Assembly: GCA_017470325.1 (NCBI GenBank)
Contig: JAFUES010000012.1
Location: 1-24,730 of the forward strand
From: Oscillospiraceae bacterium
Lineage (GTDB): Bacteria > Bacillota_A > Clostridia > Oscillospirales > Oscillospiraceae
Length of the DNA: 24,730 nucleotides
Direction of reading: 5' to 3'
Part shown: positions 1-7,802 of the stretch, one piece after another
Position numbering within the stretch: position 1 is the stretch's first letter
Layout of the letters: each line of letters begins with the position of its first letter
Program-made: the position numbers and the translations under genes
Notes under the pieces: model-generated
What the model was told of the DNA's origin: nothing
The model's input: the letters and a program-made list of their open reading frames with translations, nothing else
The model's database searches: none

Positions 1-2
1 CC

Positions 3-152
3 GAAGATGCTGCCCTGTTGGTAATCCCATGGTGTTCAATCCATGAACCCATGTTTGCATATTTTGTTTCTATGAAAGGGTTTGCAATCTTAACTTCTGG
101 ATGGCGACTGCTCCAACCGGAACTTAACTTTGCAATTCAACCGAAAATATAA
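3..152 (+). other. Possible 3' end of a truncated coding region of unknown function
   Basis: An open frame of 49 codons enters from the left edge of the window and ends at TAA 150-152. The conceptual peptide has no motif I recognise. This stretch is clearly AT-richer than the neighbouring genes and converges on the 3' end of recG. It may be the tail of a gene that begins outside the window, or chance open frame in intergenic DNA. No terminator with a T-run is visible between it and recG. I do not assign a function. Confidence 0.2.
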
Positions 153-161
153 ATATAAGGA

Positions 162-2216
162 TCAATTGAAACTGTCTAAACTGTGGCGGAAGAGCTGATC
201 GATCCGATCGTGGAGCTGCGCGTTCTCAGGCCGCGACAAGTCCGGGTCCTGGTCGAGCAGTGCCAGCGCCTCCTGTTGGGCCTGCTGCAGCACCTGGGTA
301 TCGGCGCCCAGATCCGCGATATGCATGGCTGGGAGACCGTGTTGACGGGAACCGAAGAAATCGCCGGGGCCCCGCAGCCGCAGGTCCTCCTCGGAGATCT
401 TGAAGCCGTCGTTGGTCTGACACATGATCTTCAGCCGCGCACACACATCATCGCTGTCCGCGTCTGAGACCAGGATGCAATAACTCTTGTGTTTTCCTCG
501 GCCCACACGTCCACGGAGCTGATGCAACTGACTGAGACCGAAGCGCTCGGCGTTTTCCACGATCATCAATGCGGCGTTGGGCACATCAACACCCACTTCG
601 ATCACCGTGGTGGATACCAGGATATCCGTTTCACCGGTCAAAAAAGAAGTCATGACCGCATCCTTGTCTTTGGCTTTCATCTTGCCATGCACGCAGGCCA
701 CGCGCAGATCCGGAAATACTGCGGCCAGTTCTTTGGCATGCTCTTCCGCGGATTTCAGTTCTACAGGCAGTTCTTCGTTTTCTTCCACCATGGGGCACAC
801 CACAAAGACCTGGCGGCCTTCGCCGCAGAGCTTGCGGATAAAGCCGTTGAGCCGGGCACGATACGTTTCATCCACGGTGAAGGTATCCACCTTCTGCCGC
901 CCAGGGGGCAACTCATCGATGATGGAAACATCCAGGTCCCCGTAAATGATCAGCGCCAGCGTGCGGGGGATCGGGGTCGCGGACATGACCAGCACATGGG
1001 GCTTACCGCCCTTGCCGATCAGTGCGGAGCGCTGGCCCACGCCGAAGCGGTGCTGCTCGTCTGTGACCACAAGTCCCAGATTCGCGTATTCCACATCGTC
1101 ACTGAACAGGGCGTGGGTACCGATGATCAGATCCAGTTCTCCGGCTTTCATCGCAGACTTGATCTCGCGTTTTTCCCTGGCTGTCATGGAGCCGGTCAGT
1201 TTCCCCACCTGCAGCCCAAAGGGGGAGAGCATTTCGCCCAGGGTCGCGTAATGCTGCTCAGCCAGGATCTCCGTGGGCGCCATGAATGCGGAGGACAGAC
1301 CGTTTTTCCACACGGCCCAGATCAGCGCTGCGGCCACCAGGGTCTTACCGCTGCCTACGTCGCCCTGTACCAGCCGGTTCATGACCGTCCCCGACTGCAT
1401 GTCGCCAAGAGCCTGCTCTACCGCACGGCGCTGCGCGCCTGTGGGAGAAAAGGGAAGCGAGGCCCAGAAGGGCGCCAGATCTATGTTTTGCAGGGCGATG
1501 CCGCTGTCACGTACCCGCTCCCCGCGCATCTTGCCCAGTGCACAGGCGAGCACAAAGAGCTCTTCAAAAATAAGCCGTCGCCGCGCCAGCTCCAGGGTTC
1601 CGAAGTCAGCGGGAAAGTGGATGTTTTCATAGGCGTAACGCGCCTGGACCAGGTGGGCACGCTCCCGCACCGGCTCCGGCAACAGCTCCGGCAGTTGATC
1701 ACCGCAGGCGATCAAACCCTGCCGGATGCTCTGCATCAGCAGACGCTGATTGAGACCCGCGCTCAGCCGGTATACGGGAATGATCCGGCCAGTGACACCG
1801 TTCTCTACGCCTTCTTTTTCGTAAACAGGATTGGTCATGGATCTCCGGGAGCCCTTGACCTCCATCTTTCCGTAGAATACGTAACTGTCGCCGCGATGTA
1901 GATTGTCTTTCACATAGGGCTGGTTGAAGTAGGTGATGTCCACGATGCCGCTGTCGTCCACGGCCTTGAATTTCACCAGATCCAGCCCACGCCGGATCCT
2001 TGACAGCCGCGGTGTATCAGCTACCAGTGCCTGGATACATACAGTCTCACCGTTTTGCACAAGAGCGATAGGCTTGTATTCGCTGCGGTCCTCGTACCGG
2101 CGGGGGAAATAAGAAACAAGGTCATAGAGAGTAAAGACGCCGAGCTTGTTGAGCGCCTGCGCCTTTTTCTCTCCTATGCCCTTGATATAACGTACGTCGG
2201 TATTTAGATCAGCCAT
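162..2216 (-). CDS. recG: ATP-dependent DNA helicase RecG
   Basis: RecG is a monomeric double-stranded DNA translocase that remodels stalled replication forks and branch-migrates Holliday junctions. The 684-residue product matches the usual length of the family. It has an N-terminal helix-hairpin region (IKGIGEKKA, about residues 11-19) and a wedge/OB-fold region (about 50-150). The helicase core follows, with Walker A GDVGSGKT (285-292), DEQH box (386-389), SATPIPRTLAL (412-422) and the C-terminal motif QLRGRVGRG typical of RecG and UvrB-like helicases. It is the last gene of a leftward unit: its ATG lies 3 nt after the apbE stop codon and has only a weak ribosome binding site (GAG about 9 nt upstream), so translation is probably coupled to apbE. 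The gene appears complete, with no frameshift. Confidence 0.97.
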   Translation of the reverse strand: MADLNTDVRYIKGIGEKKAQALNKLGVFTLYDLVSYFPRRYEDRSEYKPIALVQNGETVCIQALVADTPRLSRIRRGLDLVKFKAVDDSGIVDITYFNQPYVKDNLHRGDSYVFYGKMEVKGSRRSMTNPVYEKEGVENGVTGRIIPVYRLSAGLNQRLLMQSIRQGLIACGDQLPELLPEPVRERAHLVQARYAYENIHFPADFGTLELARRRLIFEELFVLACALGKMRGERVRDSGIALQNIDLAPFWASLPFSPTGAQRRAVEQALGDMQSGTVMNRLVQGDVGSGKTLVAAALIWAVWKNGLSSAFMAPTEILAEQHYATLGEMLSPFGLQVGKLTGSMTAREKREIKSAMKAGELDLIIGTHALFSDDVEYANLGLVVTDEQHRFGVGQRSALIGKGGKPHVLVMSATPIPRTLALIIYGDLDVSIIDELPPGRQKVDTFTVDETYRARLNGFIRKLCGEGRQVFVVCPMVEENEELPVELKSAEEHAKELAAVFPDLRVACVHGKMKAKDKDAVMTSFLTGETDILVSTTVIEVGVDVPNAALMIVENAERFGLSQLHQLRGRVGRGKHKSYCILVSDADSDDVCARLKIMCQTNDGFKISEEDLRLRGPGDFFGSRQHGLPAMHIADLGADTQVLQQAQQEALALLDQDPDLSRPENAQLHDRIDQLFRHSLDSFN

Positions 2217-2219
2217 GCT

Positions 2220-3290
2220 TTACTCAGAGAATTTCAAAGTATAGTTGTTATTTGTAAGGGTGAATTCCTCGATCAAGCCCTTGGTGCAGATGACTCGATC
2301 ATCGGAAGTGACCATGACCATGTCAAAGCCGCCATAGGTACGCCAATAGTTCAGAGCCTTGGTCTCGCCCAGCACGAACATGGCGGTGGACAGACAGTCC
2401 GCCAGCGTGCCGTCTTCACAGATAATGGTGACCGAGAGCAGGGAATTGGTTACCGGATAACCGGTCTGAGGATTGAGGATGTGATGATAGGTCCTGCCGT
2501 TGCTGGCAGTGAAGAAGCGCTGATAGGAGCCGCTGGTGATGACTGCAGTCTCACCCACGCTGATCACGCCCAAATAACTGGCCGTGTTGTTGGGATCCTG
2601 GATCGCCACGTTCCAGCGGCTGCCGTCCGGCTTCAGACCCAGGGTCTGGATGTTGCCGCCCAGGGAAATGATGCCACTGGTGACGCCCGCCTGCCGCATG
2701 GCGTCCACTGCGTTTTCAGAGGCGCAGCCTTTGGCAACGGCTCCCAGCCCGATCTCAGCCCCGGCGGGCAGCGATACCGCGTAGGCCCCAGAGCTGGGGA
2801 AGCTGGTCAGTACCATCTGGTCAAAGCACATCCTCAGCATCTCAGCCGAGATCTCCTCATCAGAGGGCAGATAGTACTTCCCGTCGATGAAGCCCCAGCG
2901 TTTGACGAGGGGGTATATGGTGGGATCCAGCGCACCGCCGCTTTGGTTGTATACGGTCATAGCGGTGCTGAGCATCTTTGCGATCTGTGCGGAAACGACC
3001 ACATTTTGCCCATTGGCGTGGTTGATGGCATAGACGGTGCTGGTCTGCAGCTCTGGATCCAGGGCGGCGTCCATGGAGAGGATAACGCCTTCCGCCGCTT
3101 TGAGTCCCGCTTCCCGCTGCTTGCCGTAAGCTGTAAGAGTCATGACGGTGTCCATGGCGAAGATCTGCTTCTGGGCCATTTCCGCCTCGCCGCAGGCGGC
3201 CAAAGGCAGAACCATGGCTATACAGAGCAAAAGGACCAGACACTTGACCAGAATAGCCCTGCGTTTACAGGAGATGTTTGTGTGTTTCAT
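2220..3290 (-). CDS. apbE: FAD:protein FMN transferase, ApbE family lipoprotein
   Basis: ApbE attaches FMN from FAD covalently to Ser/Thr residues of partner redox proteins outside the cytoplasmic membrane. The 356-residue product has a basic N-terminus, a hydrophobic stretch (about residues 13-30) and a lipobox PLAAC with Cys33, so it should be a membrane-anchored lipoprotein. Family motifs are present: AMDTVMTLTAYG near the mature N-terminus, the LDPTIYPLVKRWGF segment, GLGAVAKGCA (a variant of the usual LGGIAKGYA), SLGGNIQTLG, TSGSYQRFF, HHILNPQTGYPV, and the Mg-site-like ADCLSTAMFVLG. Its start lies 26 nt inside the 3' end of the upstream aldo/keto reductase gene, so the two are translationally linked. 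No obvious flavinylated client (Rnf, Nqr or FMN-binding-domain protein) lies in the window. Confidence 0.93.
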   Translation of the reverse strand: MKHTNISCKRRAILVKCLVLLLCIAMVLPLAACGEAEMAQKQIFAMDTVMTLTAYGKQREAGLKAAEGVILSMDAALDPELQTSTVYAINHANGQNVVVSAQIAKMLSTAMTVYNQSGGALDPTIYPLVKRWGFIDGKYYLPSDEEISAEMLRMCFDQMVLTSFPSSGAYAVSLPAGAEIGLGAVAKGCASENAVDAMRQAGVTSGIISLGGNIQTLGLKPDGSRWNVAIQDPNNTASYLGVISVGETAVITSGSYQRFFTASNGRTYHHILNPQTGYPVTNSLLSVTIICEDGTLADCLSTAMFVLGETKALNYWRTYGGFDMVMVTSDDRVICTKGLIEEFTLTNNNYTLKFSE

Positions 3291-4293
3291 AGAATTCCGT
3301 GTAGTCCTTCAACATGTATTTGAGTAGGTTGGGGGTGTCCAGCTGATAGGGACATTTGCTGCTGCAGCTGTGACATTCCAGGCAGTCGTTGATCTTCGCC
3401 ATTTTTGCCTGCCACTCCTCGGACATGTACTGCTGCCAGGGAGAACGGCGCAGCAGCATATTCATGCGTGCGCAGTTGCGGATCTCAATATCCATGGGGC
3501 AGGGCATGCAGTATCCGCAGCCACGGCAGAAACTGCTGGAGAGCTCCTGGCGCTCTTGCTTAACAAAGGCCCAAAGCTCCTCGTCCATAACGGGATCCTC
3601 CTCCGCCACAGCCAGCCACTGCTCCAACTCCTCCACACGCTGAATGCCCCAGATGGGGACCACATTGTCATATTCGTTCATGAAGGCATGACAGGCACGG
3701 CAGTTGGTCAGCAGGCCGCCGGCCAAACCCTTCATGGCGATATAGCCCATACCGGCTTCCTTACATTTGTCGGCCAGAGCCAGATCACGATCTGCGGAGA
3801 TGTAGCTGAAGGGAAACTGCAGAGTCTCAAAATACCCGGAGGTGATGCATTCCTCCGCCACTTTGACCCGGTGGGTGGTGATGCCGATATGTCGGATCCA
3901 GCCGCGCTCCTTCGCTTCCAGCGCCCCGGCATACGGACCGTCAGGGTCGTTGGGGTCCGGCATCTCAGGGACCTGATGGAACTGGAACAAATCGATATAG
4001 TCGGTCTTCATCATGCGCAGGCTGTTTTCAATATGGGCCAGTACACCCTCCTTGCTCCAGGCGGCGCTTTTGGTGGAGATGACGATCTCGTCCCGTACAT
4101 CGGAGAGGGCCAGGCCGATCTTCATCTCGCTGTCGGTATAGGCGTTTGCCGTGTCGAAATAAGTAATGCCGCCCTCATAGGCCGCGCGCAGAAGCTTTAC
4201 CGCTTCGTCTACGCTGCAGCGCTGAACAGGCAGACAGCCCATGGCGGGCTTTGAGACCATCAGGCCGGTATTCCCAAGAGGTATTTTCTTCAT
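3265..4293 (-). CDS. Aldo/keto reductase with C-terminal 4Fe-4S ferredoxin-like domain
   Basis: This 342-residue protein combines an aldo/keto reductase barrel with a ferredoxin-like tail, an arrangement common in anaerobes (COG1453 type). The catalytic tetrad is visible: Asp47 and Tyr52 in FDTANAYTDSE, Lys75 in STKSAAW and His106 in FQFHQVP. Two Cys clusters follow: C256, C259, C262 and C265 in CRGCGYCMPCP, and C304, C307, C310 and C314 in CLECHSCSSKCP, each ending in Pro as in ferredoxins. The substrate cannot be told from sequence. I chose the ATG at 4293 because GGAG lies about 8 nt upstream. An in-frame ATG six codons earlier (4311) lacks a ribosome binding site. It is the first gene of the leftward unit with apbE and recG. 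Confidence 0.92.
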   Translation of the reverse strand: MKKIPLGNTGLMVSKPAMGCLPVQRCSVDEAVKLLRAAYEGGITYFDTANAYTDSEMKIGLALSDVRDEIVISTKSAAWSKEGVLAHIENSLRMMKTDYIDLFQFHQVPEMPDPNDPDGPYAGALEAKERGWIRHIGITTHRVKVAEECITSGYFETLQFPFSYISADRDLALADKCKEAGMGYIAMKGLAGGLLTNCRACHAFMNEYDNVVPIWGIQRVEELEQWLAVAEEDPVMDEELWAFVKQERQELSSSFCRGCGYCMPCPMDIEIRNCARMNMLLRRSPWQQYMSEEWQAKMAKINDCLECHSCSSKCPYQLDTPNLLKYMLKDYTEFYETHKHLL

Positions 4294-4324
4294 ATGATCA
4301 CTCCAAAACAAGATGATTTACCTT

Positions 4325-4353
4325 ATTCTATCATAATCCGCGGCAGATGAAAA
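4325..4353 (-). promoter_or_regulatory. Predicted sigma-A promoter of the aldo/keto reductase-apbE-recG unit
   Basis: Reading the minus strand, TTTTCA (4353-4348) and TAGAAT (4330-4325) are separated by 17 nt. This places transcription start about 25 nt before the ribosome binding site and ATG at 4293. The -10 box matches 5 of 6 and the -35 box 4 of 6 consensus bases. It faces away from the cobalamin operon promoter. Confidence 0.5.
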
Positions 4354-4388
4354 CCTTTTCTTTTGTGAGAGACTGCCGGAACTTCCTG

Positions 4389-4418
4389 TTTACAAGATCG
4401 CGCCCCGCGTATTATAAT
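4389..4418 (+). promoter_or_regulatory. Predicted sigma-A promoter of the cobalamin operon
   Basis: TTTACA (4389-4394) and TATAAT (4413-4418) are separated by 18 nt, with an overlapping alternative -10 TATTAT at 4410-4415. Start of transcription near 4425 would give a leader of about 70 nt before cbiF. This is the only good promoter-like sequence I see ahead of the 17-gene operon. Confidence 0.55.
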
Positions 4419-4442
4419 AAATCACTAAAGAACACAATTGGA

Positions 4443-4481
4443 CAGGCAAAAAAGCCCGGTATCATAGGGGCTGTTTGCCTG
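4443..4481 (+). promoter_or_regulatory. Leader hairpin just upstream of the cbiF ribosome binding site
   Basis: CAGGCAAA (4443-4450) pairs with TTTGCCTG (4474-4481). An inner stem of AGCCC (4453-4457) with GGGCT (4468-4472) closes a 10-nt loop. The ribosome binding site GGGAG (4486-4490) begins only 4 nt after the stem. There is no T-run, so it is not an ordinary terminator. It could modulate translation or stabilise the message. It lacks the conserved boxes of a cobalamin riboswitch. Confidence 0.5.
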
Positions 4482-4496
4482 CCTTGGGAGTGCTAT

Positions 4497-5270
4497 ATGA
4501 TACATTTCGTCGGCGCGGGGCCCGGCGCTCCGGATCTGATTACCCTAAGGGGGGCGCAGTTGCTGAAGAGCGCGGATGTGGTGATCTACGCGGGCAGCCT
4601 TGTCAACCCGGAACTGCTGGAGCTCTGCCCCCCGCAGGTAAAAATTTATAACAGTGCCACCATGGATCTGGAGGCTGTGCTTGCCGTGATGGAGCAGGCT
4701 GAGGCGGCTGGCTTGACCACGGTCCGCCTGCATACCGGGGATGCCAGCCTTTACGGAGCGATCCGTGAGCAGATGGATGCGCTGTCGGCCGAAGGCATCG
4801 ATTACGATGTGACGCCTGGAGTATCCAGCTTCTGTGCGGCTGCGGCCGCCCTGGGCGCGGAGTTTACACTCCCGGGGGTGAGCCAGAGTCTGATCGTCAG
4901 CAGAATGGCCGGCCGTACACCGGTGCCGGAACGGGAGCAGCTGGCAGCTCTGGCGGAGCACGGCGCGTCTATGGTGCTGTTTTTGTCTGCCGGACTGCTT
5001 CCCCAGCTGCAGGAGGAACTGCTCAGGGGCGCATATACGCCGGATACGCCGGCGGCATTGGTTTATAAAGCCAGCTGGCCGGATGAAAAGCGGGTGCATT
5101 GCACAGTGGGGACGCTCGCACAGGCCGGCAAGGAGAATCAGATCACAAAAACGGCTCTGGTGCTGGTGGGAGATTTCCTGGGAAAAGAGTATGAGCGCAG
5201 TAAGTTGTACGATCCCGCTTTCTCCACAGAATTCAGGCAGGGTACGGATACGAACAACAGAGGAGATTGA
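4497..5270 (+). CDS. cbiF: Cobalt-precorrin-4 C11-methyltransferase
   Basis: CbiF (CobM in the aerobic nomenclature) transfers a methyl group from S-adenosylmethionine to C11 of cobalt-precorrin-4 during corrin ring contraction. The 257-residue product has the tetrapyrrole methylase fold, with the glycine-rich N-terminal motif GAGPGAPDLITLRG, then YAGSLVNPELL, HTGDASLYGAIREQ and the GVSSFCAAAAALGAE segment typical of CbiF. I chose ATG 4497 because GGGAG sits 6 nt upstream and the homologous region begins at MIHFVGAGPG. The frame is open for another 50 codons upstream, but those residues do not resemble the family and cover the promoter. This is the first gene of the cobalamin operon. Confidence 0.95.
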   Translation: MIHFVGAGPGAPDLITLRGAQLLKSADVVIYAGSLVNPELLELCPPQVKIYNSATMDLEAVLAVMEQAEAAGLTTVRLHTGDASLYGAIREQMDALSAEGIDYDVTPGVSSFCAAAAALGAEFTLPGVSQSLIVSRMAGRTPVPEREQLAALAEHGASMVLFLSAGLLPQLQEELLRGAYTPDTPAALVYKASWPDEKRVHCTVGTLAQAGKENQITKTALVLVGDFLGKEYERSKLYDPAFSTEFRQGTDTNNRGD

Positions 5271-5271
5271 G

Positions 5272-6462
5272 TTGAAGATCTATTTGATCGGTATGGGCTG
5301 CGGTGCGGACAGCGTGACGCAGGCAGCCGGGCAGGCACTGGCCGGGGCCGGACTGGTCCTGGGGCCCCGTCGCTTGCTGGACCAGGTCGACAGGAGAAGT
5401 TCGGAATGTGAATACCGGGAAGCCGTGCGGCCGGAAGCGATCATGGCCCAGGTCTCGGTGTTTACCGGGGACAGGGTCTGCATTCTGCTCAGCGGGGACA
5501 GCGGTTTTTATTCCGGCGCCAGACGGCTCGGCTCGCTGTTGGCGGATTACGAGGTGGAGATACTGCCCGGGATCTCCAGCCTGCAGCTGCTTGCGGCCCG
5601 GTTGGGACGGCCCTGGCAGGATTGGAAGCTCTGCTCCGCCCATGGCGTGGACTGTGATCCGGTTGCTGCTGTCTGCAGCGGACAGGCCTGCTTTTTCCTC
5701 ACTGGTGGACACGCCACGCCCGCGACGCTCTGTGAGCAGCTAAGGGATGCAGGACTTGGACAGCTGGCTGTCATTGCCGGCGAGGACCTGGGCGGTGCAA
5801 AAGAACGAATCTTGAGCGGGACGGCGGCGGAGTTTGCCGTGAGGGATTTCGCGCCGCTTTCCGTGCTTTTGGCTGAGCCTGCGCCCCGATACCCCCGGAG
5901 GTCGCCGGGCTTGCCCGATGAGCTCTTTTTCCGCCAGGATAAGATCCCTATGACCAAGCAGGAGATCCGGGCTGCGGCCTTGTCCAAGTTGGCAGTGGGA
6001 CCGGAGGATATCTGTTGGGATGTGGGCGCCGGGACCGGAAGCGTCAGCGTGGAATTGGCCCTGCATGGAAAGTCGGTTTGGGCTGTGGAGCGGGATGCGG
6101 CCGCTTTGGAGTTGGCAGAAAAAAACAGGGAAAAGTTTGGAGCCTGGAATCTGCATCTTCTTTTTGGTGAAGCACCGGATGCTTTGGTGAAACTGCCCAA
6201 GCCGGATGCGGTCTTCTTGGGCGGCAGCGGCGGGAAGCTGCGGGAGATCCTCTCCGCGGTTGTCGCGGCCAATCCGTCGGCGCGTATCTGTGTGGCGGCC
6301 ATCGCACTGGAGACTCTGCAGGAAGCTTGCGTAGGATTTCAGGAGCTGGGATTCAGCGCGGAGGTCACACAGATCGCCGTCAGCCGCAGCAAAGCAGCCG
6401 GTTCCCTGCACCTGATGCTGGCACAGAATCCAGTCTATCTGATCACAGGTAAACCGTCATGA
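5272..6462 (+). CDS. cbiET: Fused precorrin-6B/7 methyltransferase-decarboxylase (CbiE-CbiT, CobL type)
   Basis: This bifunctional enzyme methylates C5 and C15 of the corrin ring and decarboxylates the C12 acetate. The 396-residue product has an N-terminal tetrapyrrole methylase domain CbiE (about residues 1-205), with LIGMGCGADS, LLSGDSGFYSGA and LPGISSLQLLAARLG. A C-terminal class I SAM methyltransferase domain CbiT follows (about 215-390), with the SAM loop DVGAGTGSVS (250-259). The start is a TTG codon preceded by AGGAG at 5261-5265. Upstream in-frame codons overlap cbiF and are not family-like. The gap to the cbiF stop is 1 nt. CbiE and CbiT are separate proteins in Salmonella and fused in CobL; here they are fused within an otherwise anaerobic gene set. 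Confidence 0.94.
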   Translation: MKIYLIGMGCGADSVTQAAGQALAGAGLVLGPRRLLDQVDRRSSECEYREAVRPEAIMAQVSVFTGDRVCILLSGDSGFYSGARRLGSLLADYEVEILPGISSLQLLAARLGRPWQDWKLCSAHGVDCDPVAAVCSGQACFFLTGGHATPATLCEQLRDAGLGQLAVIAGEDLGGAKERILSGTAAEFAVRDFAPLSVLLAEPAPRYPRRSPGLPDELFFRQDKIPMTKQEIRAAALSKLAVGPEDICWDVGAGTGSVSVELALHGKSVWAVERDAAALELAEKNREKFGAWNLHLLFGEAPDALVKLPKPDAVFLGGSGGKLREILSAVVAANPSARICVAAIALETLQEACVGFQELGFSAEVTQIAVSRSKAAGSLHLMLAQNPVYLITGKPS

Positions 6463-7802
6463 GACAGATCATGCTCTCCGCCATGCACAGCGGAGCCGGA
6501 AAGACGGTGACGACCTGTGCATTGTTGGCGGCACTGAAGAAAAGAGAAGAGTCGGTTTTCGCATTCAAATGCGGGCCGGACTACATCGACCCCATGTTCC
6601 ACACAAAGGTCCTCGGCATACCCAGCCGGAACCTGGACTTGTTTCTGCAGGGACAGGAGGGGGTCAGGCAAAGCCTTCTGACTGCCCGGGATGGAATCGC
6701 CGTATTGGAGGGCGCCATGGGTTATTACGACGGCCTGGCGGGCACGGAGAAAGCCAGCGCCTGGGAGATCGCCTGCGTGACGGATACGCCGGTCCTGCTG
6801 GTGCTGCGTCCTAAGGGGGCAGGCGTCAGTCTGGCCGCCCAGGTCAAGGGCTTGCTGGAGTTTCGTCCGGACAGCCACATCGTGGGTCTGTTGCTGGCCG
6901 ACTGCAGGGAGGCTTTGTCCGCTTATTTGAAGCCGATCCTCGAGCGGGAGACCGGCTTGCCTGTGTTGGGCTATTTGCCGCCGATGGAGGAGGCAAGCTT
7001 TGGCAGCCGTCATTTGGGCCTTTTGACACCGGATGAGATCCGGGATCTGACAGAACGGTTTGATCGCATGGCCGAGCAGGTGGAAAAAAGCATTGATCTG
7101 GATGCTCTGATGGCTTTGGCACATGAGCGGGAGACGCCGCCTGTCGTATATAAAACCCCCCTTCGCCGGTGTCGGATCGCAGTCGCCAGGGATGAGGCGT
7201 TTTGCTTTTATTATGAGGACAGCTTTGATCGGCTGCGTGCCGCCGGAGGGGAACTGGTATTTTTCAGCCCCCTGCATGACGAGGCCCTGCCGTCGGCAGT
7301 GGATGGCTTGTATCTGGGTGGGGGGTATCCGGAGCTGTATGCACGGCAGTTGAGTCAAAATGAAAGTATGCTGCGCAGTGTGAGGAACGCTGTAGAGAAC
7401 CGGCTGCCCACTGTGGCAGAATGCGGCGGTTTCTTGTATCTGCAGCGGACGCTGGAGGACAGCGAGGGCAAGGCCTGGCCCATGTGTGGATGCTTGCCGG
7501 GAGACGGCTTCCGTACAGGACGGCTGCAGCGCTTTGGCTATCTGACCTTGGAAGCTGCTGCGGATTCTCTCCTGCTGCGAAAGGGAGAATCACTGCCTGC
7601 CCATGAGTTCCATCATTGGGATTGTACGGTAAATGGAGAGCAGCTGCTCTGCAAGAAGGCGGATGGCAGACAATGGCGCTGCGGCTTTGTAAGCGACAGC
7701 CTGTATGCGGCCTTTCCCCATCTGCATCTGGGGGGAGAGCTGCCCTTGGCGGAACGATTTGTGGAGGCCTGTGCGAAAGGGAAAGACCATGGAACTGTAT
7801 GA
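6459..7802 (+). CDS. cbiA: Cobyrinate a,c-diamide synthase
   Basis: CbiA uses ATP and glutamine to amidate the a and c acetate side chains of cobyrinate. The 447-residue product has a dethiobiotin-synthetase-like ATP domain with P-loop HSGAGKT (residues 10-16), the GPDYIDPMFH segment, and a C-terminal class I glutamine amidotransferase domain. The nucleophile is Cys322 in AECGGFLYLQ, and the downstream His lies in PAHEFHHW (about 380-387). The ATG overlaps the cbiET stop by 4 nt (ATGA), a typical translational coupling. The long second domain with LGGGYPELYA distinguishes it from CbiP. The protein looks complete. Confidence 0.96.
   Translation: MRQIMLSAMHSGAGKTVTTCALLAALKKREESVFAFKCGPDYIDPMFHTKVLGIPSRNLDLFLQGQEGVRQSLLTARDGIAVLEGAMGYYDGLAGTEKASAWEIACVTDTPVLLVLRPKGAGVSLAAQVKGLLEFRPDSHIVGLLLADCREALSAYLKPILERETGLPVLGYLPPMEEASFGSRHLGLLTPDEIRDLTERFDRMAEQVEKSIDLDALMALAHERETPPVVYKTPLRRCRIAVARDEAFCFYYEDSFDRLRAAGGELVFFSPLHDEALPSAVDGLYLGGGYPELYARQLSQNESMLRSVRNAVENRLPTVAECGGFLYLQRTLEDSEGKAWPMCGCLPGDGFRTGRLQRFGYLTLEAAADSLLLRKGESLPAHEFHHWDCTVNGEQLLCKKADGRQWRCGFVSDSLYAAFPHLHLGGELPLAERFVEACAKGKDHGTV

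Noticed and set aside
28..53. Hairpin CATGG(T)GTTC / GAACCCATG near the left edge
   Set aside because: It is short and bulged and lacks a T-run on either strand, so I do not call it a recG terminator.
489..1901. A 470-codon open frame on the plus strand opposite recG
   Set aside because: It is a mirror of the recG coding bias in GC-rich DNA. The peptide has no family motif and recG on the other strand is unmistakable.
4312..4496. A cobalamin riboswitch ahead of cbiF
   Set aside because: The transcribed leader is about 70 nt and I could not find the conserved B12-box or the multi-stem layout. Only a local hairpin is present.
4347..4496. Extended N-terminus for CbiF from an ATG at 4347
   Set aside because: The extra 50 codons cross the predicted promoter and leader hairpin and do not resemble the family. 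ATG 4497 has a good ribosome binding site.
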